DNA from: Candidatus Rhodoferax mariagerensis
GTDB lineage: Bacteria; Pseudomonadota; Gammaproteobacteria; Burkholderiales; Burkholderiaceae_C
Length of the DNA stretch: 57,297 nucleotides
Assembly (NCBI GenBank): GCA_016719055.1
Contig: JADKAW010000008.1
Span: 1-57,297, forward strand
Reading direction: 5' to 3'
This document shows, piece by piece, positions 15,970 through 27,100 of this stretch. Within the stretch, counting starts at the first letter, position 1, and every line of letters begins with the position of its first letter. Both the position numbers and the translations under genes were made by a program. A model generated the notes under the pieces. The model was not told the DNA's origin, did not search any database, and saw only the letters and a program-made list of their open reading frames with translations.

Positions 15970-16956
15970 ATGAAGCCCTCAATACTCGTTGCCTGCGCTG
16001 TTTTTCCGGAAATTCTGGACAAACTGGCCAACCACTTTGAAGTCAGCGCCAACCAGTCCGACGAAGTCTGGACGACGGCGGACCTCGCAACACGGCTTCA
16101 GGGCGCGTCTGGCGCGCTGACCACCGGTAGCGAACGCATTGATGCAGCCTTGCTGGCAGCCTGCCCCGGGCTCAAAATTTGCGCCAACATGGCGGTGGGT
16201 TTTAATAACTTTGATGTGCCGGCCATGACTGCTGCCGGTGTGCTGGCCACCAACACGCCAGATGTGCTGACCGAGACCACGGCTGACTTTGGCTTTGCAC
16301 TGCTGATGACCACGGCCCGGCGCATGGCCGAGTCCGAGCACTTTTTGCGTGCCGGCCTGTGGCACCGCTGGCGTTACGACATGTTTGCTGGTGCCGAGGT
16401 GTATGGCAGCACACTGGGCATTTTGGGCATGGGGCGCATTGGACAGGGCATTGCCAAGCGTGCAGCGCATGGTTTTGGCATGTCTGTGGTCTACCACAAT
16501 CGCAACCGTCTGGACGCCGTGACCGAGTCCGCCTGTGCCGCGCGGTGGGTCAGCAAAGCCGAGTTGCTGGCCACTTGCGACCACCTGATGCTGGTGTTGC
16601 CCTACAGCCCTGAATCCCACCACACTATTGGTGCCGCCGAGCTGGCCCTGATGAAACCAACGGCCACGCTGGTCAACATTGCTCGCGGCGGCATTGTGGA
16701 CGATGTTGCGTTGGCTGCAGCACTGCGCCAGGGCACCATTGCCGCAGCTGGCCTGGATGTTTTTGAGGGTGAGCCCACCGTGCACGCAGACCTTCTGGCT
16801 TTGTCGAACGTGGTGTTAACCCCGCACATTGCCAGCGCCACCCGCAGCACACGTTGGGCCATGGCCGAGCTGGCTGCCGACAACCTGATTGTTTATCTGA
16901 CTGAAGGCAAGGCGCTGACACCGTTAAACCCGCAAGTGCTGGCATCCAAAGCCTGA
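15970..16956 (+). CDS. D-isomer-specific 2-hydroxyacid dehydrogenase (glyoxylate/hydroxypyruvate reductase type)
   Basis: NAD(P)-dependent reductase of small 2-oxoacids such as glyoxylate, hydroxypyruvate or 2-ketogluconate. 328 residues from the ATG at 15970 (MKPSILVAC); the frame extends nine codons further upstream. The Rossmann fold GILGMGRIGQGIAK lies at about 148-161. The catalytic residues are all present: Arg in NIARGGIVDD, Glu in GLDVFEGEP and His in LTPHIASAT. It is closest in feel to GyaR/GhrB enzymes, but substrate cannot be fixed from sequence. A repeat copy separates it from the MFS gene. Confidence 0.88.
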   Translation: MKPSILVACAVFPEILDKLANHFEVSANQSDEVWTTADLATRLQGASGALTTGSERIDAALLAACPGLKICANMAVGFNNFDVPAMTAAGVLATNTPDVLTETTADFGFALLMTTARRMAESEHFLRAGLWHRWRYDMFAGAEVYGSTLGILGMGRIGQGIAKRAAHGFGMSVVYHNRNRLDAVTESACAARWVSKAELLATCDHLMLVLPYSPESHHTIGAAELALMKPTATLVNIARGGIVDDVALAAALRQGTIAAAGLDVFEGEPTVHADLLALSNVVLTPHIASATRSTRWAMAELAADNLIVYLTEGKALTPLNPQVLASKA

Positions 16957-16970
16957 AAACTATAATAATC

Positions 16971-17013
16971 ATAGCGCATAGCGCACTATTTATAAGGGCT
17001 AGAAGCCAATTTT
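16971..17013 (+). repeat. Dispersed ~43 bp repeat, copy 3
   Basis: ATAGCGCATAGCGCAC, then TATAAGGGCTAGAAGCC and AATTTT: one of the best family copies. Its last bases contain the TTG start of the MFS gene. Confidence 0.8.
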
Positions 17014-18217
17014 GTCTGAAACCAAGGCGCCTGTTAGCGCAACCGTACCGGTACTGACCCCGGTGGCACTGGCGCGTCTGATTGCCGGGCATATCAGCCT
17101 GCACGCCTGTATGGCTGGTATGCGCATGGCCGCACCCCTGATGGCGCTGCGTGAGGGCCATAGTGCGCTGGCAGTCGGGGTGCTGCTGGCCTTGTTTGCC
17201 TTGACACAGGTGTTTTTGGCGCTGCCAGCCGGGCGTTATGCCGATCGCCACGGATTCAAACGGCCCATTGGCTTCTGTGTGCTGGCGGCCAGTGCGGGTG
17301 TCGGGCTGGCGGTGGTCTTTCCGCTGTTTCCAGTGTTGTGCCTGAGTGCTCTGATGACCGGTGGTGCCACCGGTGTGGCGTCCATCAGCCTGCAACGCCA
17401 TGTGGGACGCTCGGCCCAAGACAATACGCAGCTTAAATCAATGTTCAGTTGGCTCTCGATTGGTCCAGCGCTGGCCAACTTTATCGGGCCACTGGCTGCG
17501 GGCTTGCTGATTGACACGGGTGGATTTCGCGTGTCGTTCATAGGCTTGGCCTGCCTGCCTTTGATGACCTGGTTGTGGGTGCGCCGCACGCTTGAGCTGC
17601 CGCCCATCCCCACCAAGCCGGGTGCCAGCTCGCGCCAGGCGTTTGACCTGCTGCGCGAACCGATGATGCGCCGACTGATGCTGGTGAACTGGCTGCTGTC
17701 GTCGTGCTGGGACGTGCACACCTTTGTGGTGCCGGTGTTGGGCCACGAGCGGGGCTTAAGCGCCTCTGCCATTGGCGCAATTCTGGGTGGCTTTGCCCTG
17801 GCGGCCACCGGTGTGCGGGTGGTGTTGCCCTTTGTGGTGGCCCACCTGCGCGAATGGGTGGTGGTCACCACGGCCATGCTGGCAACAGCCTTGTTGTTTG
17901 CCATTTACCCGTTGATGACAACCGGATGGGCCATGGCCACCTGCTCGGCATTGCTGGGTGTTTCATTAGGCTCGGTGCAACCCATGATCATGAGCACGCT
18001 ACATCAGATCACACCCGAGGCGCGCCACGGCGAAGCGTTGGGCTTTCGGCTGATGGCGATCAACGCATCAAGCGTGCTGATGCCCATGCTGTTTGGCACG
18101 GCCGGCGCCGTGGTCGGGGTGTCGATTGTTTTTTGGACGGTGGGCGCGGGCGTGGCCCTGGGTGCCCGAGTTGCCTGGCACCTGCGGCCGCCTGCAGCGA
18201 AGACTCAAAGCTTATAG
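17012..18217 (+). CDS. MFS transporter
   Basis: A 401-residue inner-membrane permease with about twelve hydrophobic segments in two halves. The loop between segments 2 and 3 carries the MFS signature as GRYADRHGFKRP. The second half begins after a cytoplasmic loop (about 190-215). The start is a TTG at 17012, with AGAAG upstream supplied by the repeat; no ATG fits the N-terminus better. Substrate unknown; drug or sugar-acid efflux are typical roles. Its 3' end overlaps the convergent LOG-family gene by 13 bp. Confidence 0.85.
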   Translation: MSETKAPVSATVPVLTPVALARLIAGHISLHACMAGMRMAAPLMALREGHSALAVGVLLALFALTQVFLALPAGRYADRHGFKRPIGFCVLAASAGVGLAVVFPLFPVLCLSALMTGGATGVASISLQRHVGRSAQDNTQLKSMFSWLSIGPALANFIGPLAAGLLIDTGGFRVSFIGLACLPLMTWLWVRRTLELPPIPTKPGASSRQAFDLLREPMMRRLMLVNWLLSSCWDVHTFVVPVLGHERGLSASAIGAILGGFALAATGVRVVLPFVVAHLREWVVVTTAMLATALLFAIYPLMTTGWAMATCSALLGVSLGSVQPMIMSTLHQITPEARHGEALGFRLMAINASSVLMPMLFGTAGAVVGVSIVFWTVGAGVALGARVAWHLRPPAAKTQSL

Positions 18218-19080
18218 AAAGCCTTGATGATGTCCCAGGCCGCCTGGGGCTCATCCACGTAGTGCAGCAGATTCAGGTCTACGGGTGAGATCACGCCTTC
18301 TTCCAGCAGCACGTCGGTGTTGAGCAGGCGTTTCCAGTAGTCCGAGCCAAACAGCACAATTGGCACCGGTTGCGACTTGCGTGTCTGCACCAGCGTGATC
18401 ACCTCAAACAACTCGTCGAGTGTGCCAAAACCGCCCGGAAACGCCACCAGTGCCTTGGCGCGCATCATGAAATGCATCTTGCGGATGGCAAAGTAATGAA
18501 ACTTGAAGCTCAGCGCCGGCGTGACATAGGGGTTGCCAGATTGCTCGTGGGGCAGGGTGATGTTCAGGCCCACGGTGGGGGCACCGAGTTCATGGGCGCC
18601 GCGGTTGGCGGCTTCCATGATGCCGGGGCCGCCGCCGGTGCAAATATACAGCCGCTCCGGCGGCTCCAGGGCGGCGCTGTAGCTTGCCACCAGCCGCGCA
18701 AACAGGCGCGCCTGGTCGTAATGATGGGCGTTGCGCAGGTGACGCTGGGCCAAGGCGATGGCCTGGCTGTCGCCGCTGGCTCGGGCGTCTTTCATGGCCT
18801 GCTGCGCGGTCTCGGGTGACGGAAAGCGCGCACTGCCAAACACCACCACGGTGTTGTCGATGCCTTGCTCGGCCTGATCGAGGTCGGGCTTGAGCATTTC
18901 AAGCTGGATGCGAATGCCACGCGTGTCACGGCGCAGCATGAACTCGGGGTCGGCAAAGGCCAGCCGGTACGCATTGGGGCGAACCACGGTGGCGTTGGCG
19001 GGGTGCTTTAACAGGTCAGCCCAGGCATCGGCCAGACGGTGCTCGGTGATGTGTTCAGGGAGTGATTGGGTGTGTTCCAT
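18205..19080 (-). CDS. LOG-family (TIGR00730) nucleotide phosphoribohydrolase
   Basis: A 291-residue Rossmann-like protein of the 'lysine decarboxylase-like' LOG family, which cleaves nucleoside 5'-monophosphates (cytokinin riboside or purine nucleotides) to base and ribose 5-phosphate. The hallmark PGGFGTLDE and the upstream ICTGGGPGIMEAANRGA are intact. An N-terminal ~75-residue extension precedes the core VVVFGSARFPSP. I chose the ATG at 19080 (MEHTQSLPEH). It overlaps the MFS gene tail to tail. The old label 'lysine decarboxylase' would be wrong. Confidence 0.88.
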   Translation of the reverse strand: MEHTQSLPEHITEHRLADAWADLLKHPANATVVRPNAYRLAFADPEFMLRRDTRGIRIQLEMLKPDLDQAEQGIDNTVVVFGSARFPSPETAQQAMKDARASGDSQAIALAQRHLRNAHHYDQARLFARLVASYSAALEPPERLYICTGGGPGIMEAANRGAHELGAPTVGLNITLPHEQSGNPYVTPALSFKFHYFAIRKMHFMMRAKALVAFPGGFGTLDELFEVITLVQTRKSQPVPIVLFGSDYWKRLLNTDVLLEEGVISPVDLNLLHYVDEPQAAWDIIKAFYKL

Positions 19081-19101
19081 GGCGCTGAGTGTGGGTGAAA
19101 A

Positions 19102-19126
19102 AAAAGGCTTCGTCAGGAAGCCTTTT
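19102..19126 (-). terminator. Intrinsic terminator of efp
   Basis: AAAAGGCTTC, a five-base loop and GAAGCCTTTT form a perfect stem. On the minus strand it ends in eight T's (19098-19105), 37 bases past the efp stop and before the LOG gene start. Confidence 0.88.
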
Positions 19127-19162
19127 GATTGAACGGGTGTGACCGCCGGCTGTGCGCCGGAA

Positions 19163-19717
19163 TTAGACGCGCTTGCGGTACTCGCCAGTGCGTGTATCGA
19201 TTTCGACCTTGTCGCCCTGGGCCACAAAAATGGGCACACCAATCTCAAAACCCGTGGCCAGTTTGGCTGGCTTCAAGACCTTGCCTGAGGTGTCACCCTT
19301 CACAGCCGGTTCGGTCCAGGTGATCTCGCGCACCACGCTGGTGGGCAACTCGACCGAAATGGCCTTGCCGTCGTAAAACACCACTTCAAGCGGCATGCCG
19401 TCTTCGAGGTAGCTGAGCGAGTCGCCCATGTTTTCGGCTTCGACTTCATACTGGTTGTAGTCACTGTCCATGCAGATGTACATGGGGTCGGCAAAATACG
19501 AGTAAGTGCAGTCTTTTTTGTCCAGGATGACCTGGTCAAGCTTGTCGTCGGCCTTGAACACGACTTCGGTGTTGAAGTTGGCGATCAGGCTCTTGAGCTT
19601 CATGCGCACCGTGGCAGAGTTGCGGCCGCCGCGGCTGTATTCGGTTTTCAGGACGACCATGGGGTCTTTGCCGTGCATGATCACATTGCCAGCGCGGATT
19701 TCTTGAGCGATTTTCAT
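19163..19717 (-). CDS. efp: Elongation factor P
   Basis: Relieves ribosomes stalled at polyproline stretches. 184 residues with the KOW-like N-terminal domain and two OB domains ending TRTGEYRKRV. The tip of the domain I loop reads YSRGGRNSAT with arginine at position 32, the residue that EarP rhamnosylates in the subfamily lacking the lysyl (EpmA) route. earP lies 90 bp upstream on the same strand, so modification enzyme and substrate are co-encoded. A strong terminator follows. Confidence 0.97.
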   Translation of the reverse strand: MKIAQEIRAGNVIMHGKDPMVVLKTEYSRGGRNSATVRMKLKSLIANFNTEVVFKADDKLDQVILDKKDCTYSYFADPMYICMDSDYNQYEVEAENMGDSLSYLEDGMPLEVVFYDGKAISVELPTSVVREITWTEPAVKGDTSGKVLKPAKLATGFEIGVPIFVAQGDKVEIDTRTGEYRKRV

Positions 19718-19807
19718 AAAAGTTGAAAAAAAATAGGCCGCGCATCAGGCGGCGGTGGCGGCGTCAAAGTTGGACAGTACCCAACATGTGCCGCAAAGCC
19801 CGCTATT

Positions 19808-20983
19808 TTAGTTTGTTTTTGACACGAAACCGAGCAGCGCTGTGACCAGATCGTCGTGCCTGAGCAGTGCCTGGCGCGATTGCTGCACAGATTGCTGCCA
19901 GTCTGCCAGCGTGTCTTGCAGATCGTTAGCGTCATCATGGCGGGTGGGCATGCGGGTCGGCAGCCCGTTCCATTCTTGATGGCAGCGGCGCATTGACGCG
20001 GGTGCCTGCAGCATGGCCAGAAAAGCATCGAGCTTGGCTTGATGCGCACCATCGTCTTGCGGGTAAATCTGCCAGACCAGCGGCTTGCCAGCCCAGAGCG
20101 CGCGCACCAAAGAGTCTTCGCCGCGCACAAAGTTCAGGTCGCAGGCCCACAGCAGCTGGTCATACTCCGTTTGCGACAACCAGGACAAGAATAAAAATGA
20201 GAGCGTACAGCGCTTATTCCATAAGGGCTGAGAGGCATTTTTATGATGAACTGCTTGCTTGATGGCAGCGCTGGCGCGCCCGGCGGTGACGAGCAGTAGG
20301 GTTGGCACACTGTCGGCTGCCAAAACGTCCAGCCAGTGCGACAGCCCGGCGGGCTCGTAACAAAACAGCGACACCAGACGCTGGCCGTGCGGGTGGGCTG
20401 TTGCATGCGGCTCAGCGCCTGGTACCGCGTGAGCCGACGTGATGAGCCGGTTCAGCCAGGCGTTGCGGTCAAACGCGCGCTGGCGTTGCAGCAGTTCGGG
20501 TTCGCGCAGCAGCCCGCCGGTGCCCGGCGTGAAACCGGGGTAAAAAAAATGCTTGGTCAAACCCTGGCCTGGCCCGCACATCACCGGCGACGGCAGGCCG
20601 TGGCAGCGCTGCGCGTAGCTTTCTGCGCTCAGGTATTCCAGATTGATCCACAAGCATTTCGTGTTTCTAGCCCTTATGCAGTCTGCGTAGGCTGCTATGT
20701 ATTCAGGATCGATCCTGCAAGCAAAGGCTTCCACCAGCACATCACCCGGCGCCAGGCTGAGGGCCACCATCGGCGTGGTCCAGGGCAGCACCGTCACGTT
20801 GTCCATGCCCTCGGGGGCCATCCACGCCAAGGCGCTGGCATCGTCTACCCACAAGCGCACGGTCTGCTGGCGCAGTGCCAGATTCACCGCCAGGCGCCAG
20901 CACACACCAATGTCGCCAAAGTTGTCAATCACCCGGCAAAAAATGTCCCAGCACAGCCGGGAGGGATGCGTCAGCGTTGTCAT
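19808..20983 (-). CDS. earP: EF-P arginine rhamnosyltransferase EarP
   Basis: Transfers rhamnose from dTDP-rhamnose to Arg32 of EF-P. 391 residues from the ATG at 20983 (MTTLTHPSRLCWDIFCRV). The N-terminal catalytic motif DNFGDIGVCWRLA and the C-terminal nucleotide-sugar motif ACDLNFVRGEDSLVRALWAG are intact, as are WINLEYLSAE and QIYPQDDGAH. Two dispersed repeats sit inside the coding sequence, at 20200-20245 and 20661-20700. They remain in frame and encode extra peptides in variable loops (KNASQPLWNKRCTLSFLF and DCIRARNTK). It is divergent from uvrC with only 27 bp between starts. Confidence 0.95.
   Translation of the reverse strand: MTTLTHPSRLCWDIFCRVIDNFGDIGVCWRLAVNLALRQQTVRLWVDDASALAWMAPEGMDNVTVLPWTTPMVALSLAPGDVLVEAFACRIDPEYIAAYADCIRARNTKCLWINLEYLSAESYAQRCHGLPSPVMCGPGQGLTKHFFYPGFTPGTGGLLREPELLQRQRAFDRNAWLNRLITSAHAVPGAEPHATAHPHGQRLVSLFCYEPAGLSHWLDVLAADSVPTLLLVTAGRASAAIKQAVHHKNASQPLWNKRCTLSFLFLSWLSQTEYDQLLWACDLNFVRGEDSLVRALWAGKPLVWQIYPQDDGAHQAKLDAFLAMLQAPASMRRCHQEWNGLPTRMPTRHDDANDLQDTLADWQQSVQQSRQALLRHDDLVTALLGFVSKTN
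20200..20245 (+). repeat. Dispersed ~43 bp repeat, copy 4 (inside earP)
   Basis: GAGAGCGTACAGCGCTTATT, CCATAAGGGCTGAGAGGC and ATTTTT: near-consensus copy within the coding sequence. AGCGCTTAT and ATAAGGGCT form a nine-position stem with one mismatch and a three-base loop. Confidence 0.85.
20661..20700 (-). repeat. Dispersed ~43 bp repeat, copy 5 (inside earP, opposite orientation)
   Basis: On the minus strand it reads ATAGCAGCCTACGCAG, then ACTGCATAAGGGCTAGAA. It encodes the DCIRARN loop of EarP. Confidence 0.8.
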
Positions 20984-21010
20984 GCGCCGGATTGTCCACA
21001 ATAGCGGCCT

Positions 21011-23227
21011 ATGTCTGATCTGCCTGAAATTCCAAACGCCCCGGTCAACACGACGGTCAATGCGGCGGCCGAGGTGACCACGGCCAGCGTCAACCCGGCC
21101 AACCATGCGCCAGTGCCACCTGTCGAGCAGTTGCCTGCCAGTGGGCATCCTGATCAGTTGTTAAGCGATGTGGCTGGCCTGCCGCCGCTGCCGGCTGTTT
21201 ACCGCTACTTTGATGCGCAAGGCCAGCTGCTGTATGTCGGAAAAGCCATCAATCTGAAGCGCAGGGTGTCGAGCTATTTCCAGAAAAACCATGGCGGCAC
21301 CCGCATTGGCCACATGGTCAGCAAGATCGTGCGGCTCGAAACCACCGTGGTGCGCTCGGAGGCCGAGGCCTTGCTGCTGGAAAACAACCTGATCAAGACG
21401 CTCAACCCCAAATACAACATTCTGTTTCGGGACGACAAAAGTTACCCGTATCTGAAAATCAGCGCACCAGCGCCGCTGCCCAAAGACAACTCAGGTATTA
21501 CAAAAATAGGAGCGGTTGCCGCAATCCCTGTAAGGGCTCAAGCCGAAAAAGACGTTAAAAGCAGCAGCGTCAAGGTCAACGGCGACTGGTTTCCCCGCGT
21601 GTCTTACTACCGCGGCGCTGTCGAGAAAAAGCACCATTACTTTGGTCCTTACCCCAGCGCCTGGGCCGTCAAAGAGGCGATTTTGCTGATGCAAAAGGTG
21701 TTCAAGCTGCGCACCTGCGAAGACTCGGTGTTTAACAACCGCAGTCGCCCCTGCCTGCTGTACCAGATCAAACGCTGCTCGGGCCCCTGTGTGGGGCACA
21801 TAACGCCTGCGGGGTATGCGCAGGATTTGCAGGATGCCGAGCGTTTTTTGCAAGGCGATGCCCGTGACGTCATGCAGGCGCTGGAAGCCCGCATGATGGC
21901 GCACGCCGAGCGGCTGGAGTTTGAACAGGCGGCAGAGTTGCGCAACCAGGTCAGCGCTTTGTCCAATGTGCTGCACCAGCAATCGGTGGACAACGTGTCG
22001 GACCGAGATGTGGACATTCTGGCGGTCAAGGTGGCAGGCGGGCGCGCCTGTGTCAATCTGGCCATGGTTCGCGGCGGACGCCATCTGGGCGACCGGCCGT
22101 ATTTTCCGGTGCAGGTGCAAGACAGTGCCGAACTGGCGCTTCATGACGACTTGCTGACCGAAGACGCACTCACTGAGCCGCAGCCGGCCAACGGTGCCAA
22201 GGCGTCCGGTGGGCAAGCCACGGCTGCGCCCGTCCGCTCGGTCGAGTCGCTGGTGCTGGATGCCTTTGTCGCCCAGCACTATTTGAATGTACCGATGCCG
22301 CCGTCGCTGGTGGTCAGCGCACCGGTTGATCGTCAGTTGCTGAAAGCGCTGACGGCGCAAACCGGCATCAAGGTCAGCGCCGTGCACAACCCGCGCGAGC
22401 AGCGCCGGGTCTGGCTGGAAATGGCCCAGACCAACGCCAACCTTCAGCTGGCACGCCTGCTGTCTGAAGAAGGCTCGCAACAGGCCAGAACACGCGCCTT
22501 GGCTGAGGCGCTTGACCTGGCCATGGACACGCTGGACGAGCTGCGCGTGGAGTGTTTTGACATTTCGCACACGGCGGGTGAGTCCACTCAGGCCTCGTGC
22601 GTGGTGTTTCAGCACCACAAAATGCAAAACGCCCAATACCGGCGTTACAAGATCAGCGACATCACACCTGGTGACGACTACGCCGCCATGCGCCAGGTGC
22701 TGCTGCGCCGTTACGGCAAACTGGCAGAAGTGTTGCAACAGGCCCGGCAAACGGGCGAAACCCCACCCGGCACCGGGCGCATGCCCGACCTGGTGCTGGT
22801 TGATGGCGGCAAGGGTCAGGTGACGATGGCGCGCGAGGTGTTTGAGCAACTGGGGTTGGACCTGTCGCTGATCGTGGGGGTCGAAAAAGGCGAGGGCAGG
22901 CGCATTGGTCTGGAAGAGCTGGTGTTTGCCGATGGCCGCGACAAGGTCTATCTGGGCAAGGACTCGGCAGCTCTGATGCTGGTAGCGCAGATTCGCGACG
23001 AGGCGCACCGCTTTGCCATCACCGGCATGCGCGCCGCTCGCGCCCGGGTGCGCATGGACGGTGGCAAGCTCGAAGAAATTGCCGGCATTGGCCCCAAGCG
23101 GCGGGCGCGTTTGCTGCAGCGTTTTGGCGGTGTACGCGGGGTCAGCATGGCCTCGGCGGATGACATTGCCACGGTTGAAGGAATCTCGCAGGAGCTGGCC
23201 GAGGAAATCTACCGCGCGCTGCATTAA
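21011..23227 (+). CDS. uvrC: UvrABC system protein C
   Basis: Dual-incision nuclease of nucleotide excision repair. 738 residues, longer than the ~610 of E. coli. A ~55-residue N-terminal extension precedes the GIY-YIG domain (VYRYFDAQGQLLYVGKAINL). Next come the cysteine-rich segment (CLLYQIKRCSGPCVG), the UVR motif (EFEQAAELRNQVSAL), the RNase H-like endonuclease domain (VECFDISHTAGESTQASCVV; LVDGGKGQVTMA) and C-terminal helix-hairpin-helix repeats. An in-frame insert near residues 155-195 contains a dispersed repeat (21501-21550). Another insert near 390-410 carries AKASGGQATAAPVRS. Confidence 0.97.
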   Translation: MSDLPEIPNAPVNTTVNAAAEVTTASVNPANHAPVPPVEQLPASGHPDQLLSDVAGLPPLPAVYRYFDAQGQLLYVGKAINLKRRVSSYFQKNHGGTRIGHMVSKIVRLETTVVRSEAEALLLENNLIKTLNPKYNILFRDDKSYPYLKISAPAPLPKDNSGITKIGAVAAIPVRAQAEKDVKSSSVKVNGDWFPRVSYYRGAVEKKHHYFGPYPSAWAVKEAILLMQKVFKLRTCEDSVFNNRSRPCLLYQIKRCSGPCVGHITPAGYAQDLQDAERFLQGDARDVMQALEARMMAHAERLEFEQAAELRNQVSALSNVLHQQSVDNVSDRDVDILAVKVAGGRACVNLAMVRGGRHLGDRPYFPVQVQDSAELALHDDLLTEDALTEPQPANGAKASGGQATAAPVRSVESLVLDAFVAQHYLNVPMPPSLVVSAPVDRQLLKALTAQTGIKVSAVHNPREQRRVWLEMAQTNANLQLARLLSEEGSQQARTRALAEALDLAMDTLDELRVECFDISHTAGESTQASCVVFQHHKMQNAQYRRYKISDITPGDDYAAMRQVLLRRYGKLAEVLQQARQTGETPPGTGRMPDLVLVDGGKGQVTMAREVFEQLGLDLSLIVGVEKGEGRRIGLEELVFADGRDKVYLGKDSAALMLVAQIRDEAHRFAITGMRAARARVRMDGGKLEEIAGIGPKRRARLLQRFGGVRGVSMASADDIATVEGISQELAEEIYRALH
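21501..21550 (+). repeat. Dispersed ~43 bp repeat, copy 6 (inside uvrC)
   Basis: AATAGGAGCGGTTGCCGC, then CCTGTAAGGGCTCAAGCC and AAAAA. It is in frame within uvrC and encodes the KIGAVAAIPVRAQAEK insert, absent from typical UvrC between LKIS and FPRVSYYRG. Confidence 0.7.
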
Positions 23228-23269
23228 GACCTGATCAAGCTTGGCGTGGGTGCGTGCCACAATTGCACC

Positions 23270-23836
23270 ATGTTCTGGACCATTCCAACCATCATGACCT
23301 GGACTCGCATTGTGGCGATTCCGTTGATTGTGGGCGTGTTTTATTTACCCATTGAGCCAGCCACCCGCAACCTGGTTGCCACCCTCATGTTTGTGGTGTT
23401 TGCCGCCACCGACTGGCTGGACGGTTTTCTGGCCCGTAAGCTCAACCAGATGTCGGCTTTTGGGGCGTTTCTGGACCCGGTGGCCGACAAGTTCTTGGTC
23501 TGTGCCTGCGTGTTGGTGCTGGTGCATCTGGGGCGGGCCGATGTGTTTGTCGGGCTGATCATCATCGGGCGCGAGATTGCCATTTCAGCGCTGCGCGAGT
23601 GGATGGCGCAGATTGGTGCCTCTGGCAGCGTGGCGGTGCACCTGATCGGCAAGCTCAAAACGACTGCGCAGATGGTGGCGATCCCGTTTTTGTTGTTTGA
23701 CGGCATGTTGTTGGGCCTGATCAATACCCATGTGTGGGGCGTTTGGCTGATCTGGATATCGGCCATCATGACGGTGTGGTCGATGGTCTATTACCTGCAA
23801 AAGGCGCTGCCGGAAATCCGCTCTCGCGTCAAATAA
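23270..23836 (+). CDS. pgsA: CDP-diacylglycerol-glycerol-3-phosphate 3-phosphatidyltransferase
   Basis: Makes phosphatidylglycerol phosphate, the first step to phosphatidylglycerol and cardiolipin, in the inner membrane. 188 residues from the ATG at 23270 (MFWTIPTIMTWTRIVAIPL); an earlier in-frame codon at 23246 is less likely. The CDP-alcohol phosphotransferase motif is complete: DWLDGFLARKLNQMSAFGAF, then LDPVADK. Four to six hydrophobic segments follow. uvrC-pgsA adjacency is common in proteobacteria; the gap here is 42 bp. Confidence 0.95.
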   Translation: MFWTIPTIMTWTRIVAIPLIVGVFYLPIEPATRNLVATLMFVVFAATDWLDGFLARKLNQMSAFGAFLDPVADKFLVCACVLVLVHLGRADVFVGLIIIGREIAISALREWMAQIGASGSVAVHLIGKLKTTAQMVAIPFLLFDGMLLGLINTHVWGVWLIWISAIMTVWSMVYYLQKALPEIRSRVK

Positions 23837-24053
23837 CGCAACCCAGCGCCACAAGCGCGTCACAGTGCCTTTGCAGTGGCCAAAATGGGTTCACCTGAGG
23901 CTAAGGGATTCAGAAATTTAAAATATCCCATTTCTGGCGGGTGCATTGCGTTGTCGTAATCCGCTCGATTAGCTGGCTAAACATCGCGTATTGCGCCTAG
24001 CACTGCTCCCGTCAGCACTCGCCATAAACGGTACATTTGCAATTTCTGCCTCC

Positions 24054-24700
24054 CTAATTGGCGGCTTCGAGACCGTTCTTGAAATGCTGTTGCATGCGCA
24101 GTTGGCACAAGCTGCTGTCGCGTGTGACCAGTGCGGACATCAGCTTGCGATGTTCGGCCAGCGATTCGACGATACGTCCGGCTTTAAGCAAGGAGTTGTG
24201 CCGGTTGAGCTTCATCACCTTGCGCAGATCAACGACCATCTGATGGCCCCAGCGATTGTTGGCAATTTCCAGCAGTCGCATGTGAAATTGCTCATTGACA
24301 ATAAAAAAGCGTTCGCGGTCCTCGTTCTCGGGTTGTGCCGCTTGCTCCAAGCTGTCGTGCAGGTTTTGCAGTTCGGCCAGTTGCACGTCAGTGGCACATT
24401 GGGCCACCACGCCGGCGGCATCGGACTCCAGCAAACCCAGCAGATGGTAAACATCGGCCAGGTCGCTTTCTGACACCTCGGTAACATAGGCACCGCGGCG
24501 GACTTTAATGGTCACCAGCCCTTCGGCGGCCAGCACTTTCAGCGCTTCGCGCAGGGGCGTGCGACTGATGCCGTAAGCTTCGGCAATTTTCAGTTCATCA
24601 ATCCAGCTGCCTGGTGCAAGTTCCCGGCTGAAGATGCGCTGGCGCAGCAACTCGGCCACTTCTTCGTAAAGTGCTCTGGGGCCAGGGAGCGTGCAACCAT
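24054..24700 (-). CDS. GntR-family (FCD domain) regulator, probable N-terminal frameshift
   Basis: Transcriptional regulator with an N-terminal winged helix (LAPGSWIDELKIAEAYGISR, then TPLREALKVLAAEGLVTIKV) and a C-terminal all-helical FCD ligand domain (NEQFHMRLLEIANN; LAEHRKLMSAL). The clean frame starts at a GTG (24659, 201 residues), but family proteins begin about 14 residues earlier. An ATG at 24700 gives MVARSLAP and a single missing base near 24677-24683 restores RALYEEVAELLRQR, so I extend to 24700. It is divergent from the methylmalonyl-CoA mutase gene and probably controls that propionate cluster, with an acyl-CoA or organic acid as likely effector (inference). Confidence 0.82.
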
Positions 24701-24807
24701 GGTCTGAATTGTAAGTTGCAAGGAATTTTTTGCATCAATAATTATAAATAACGGTAAACTCATCTGCTGTTGGCAACGCGTAACCTGCCTTCATTTCCCT
24801 TGTCTGT

Positions 24808-24836
24808 TTGACAAAATTCTTAATACCTTGAATTAA
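24808..24836 (+). promoter_or_regulatory. Weak promoter candidate before the mutase gene
   Basis: TTGACA at 24808-24813 is a perfect -35 box; 17 bases later only AATTAA is found. The start would fall within about ten bases of the ATG at 24849. The GntR-mutase gap (24701-24848) is also AT-rich (ATAATTATAAATAACGG), where an operator would be expected. Confidence 0.3.
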
Positions 24837-24848
24837 AGCTGACCTGCC

Positions 24849-27011
<2,163 letters not shown>

Positions 27012-27100
27012 TGTCAACGCCAGCCACCAGGCCAGCCCGGGTTGTTAATGGCGACACCAGGCTAGCGTGGTTGGGGTCTTTAAGTATCTTGGTCGTTTGA

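Noticed and set aside
18205..19080. Lysine decarboxylase
   Set aside because: PGGFGTLDE marks the LOG phosphoribohydrolase family; the decarboxylase label is a legacy misannotation.
21491..23260. 589-codon minus-strand open frame opposite uvrC
   Set aside because: A high-GC shadow of uvrC; composition is His/Arg-rich with no recognisable domain.
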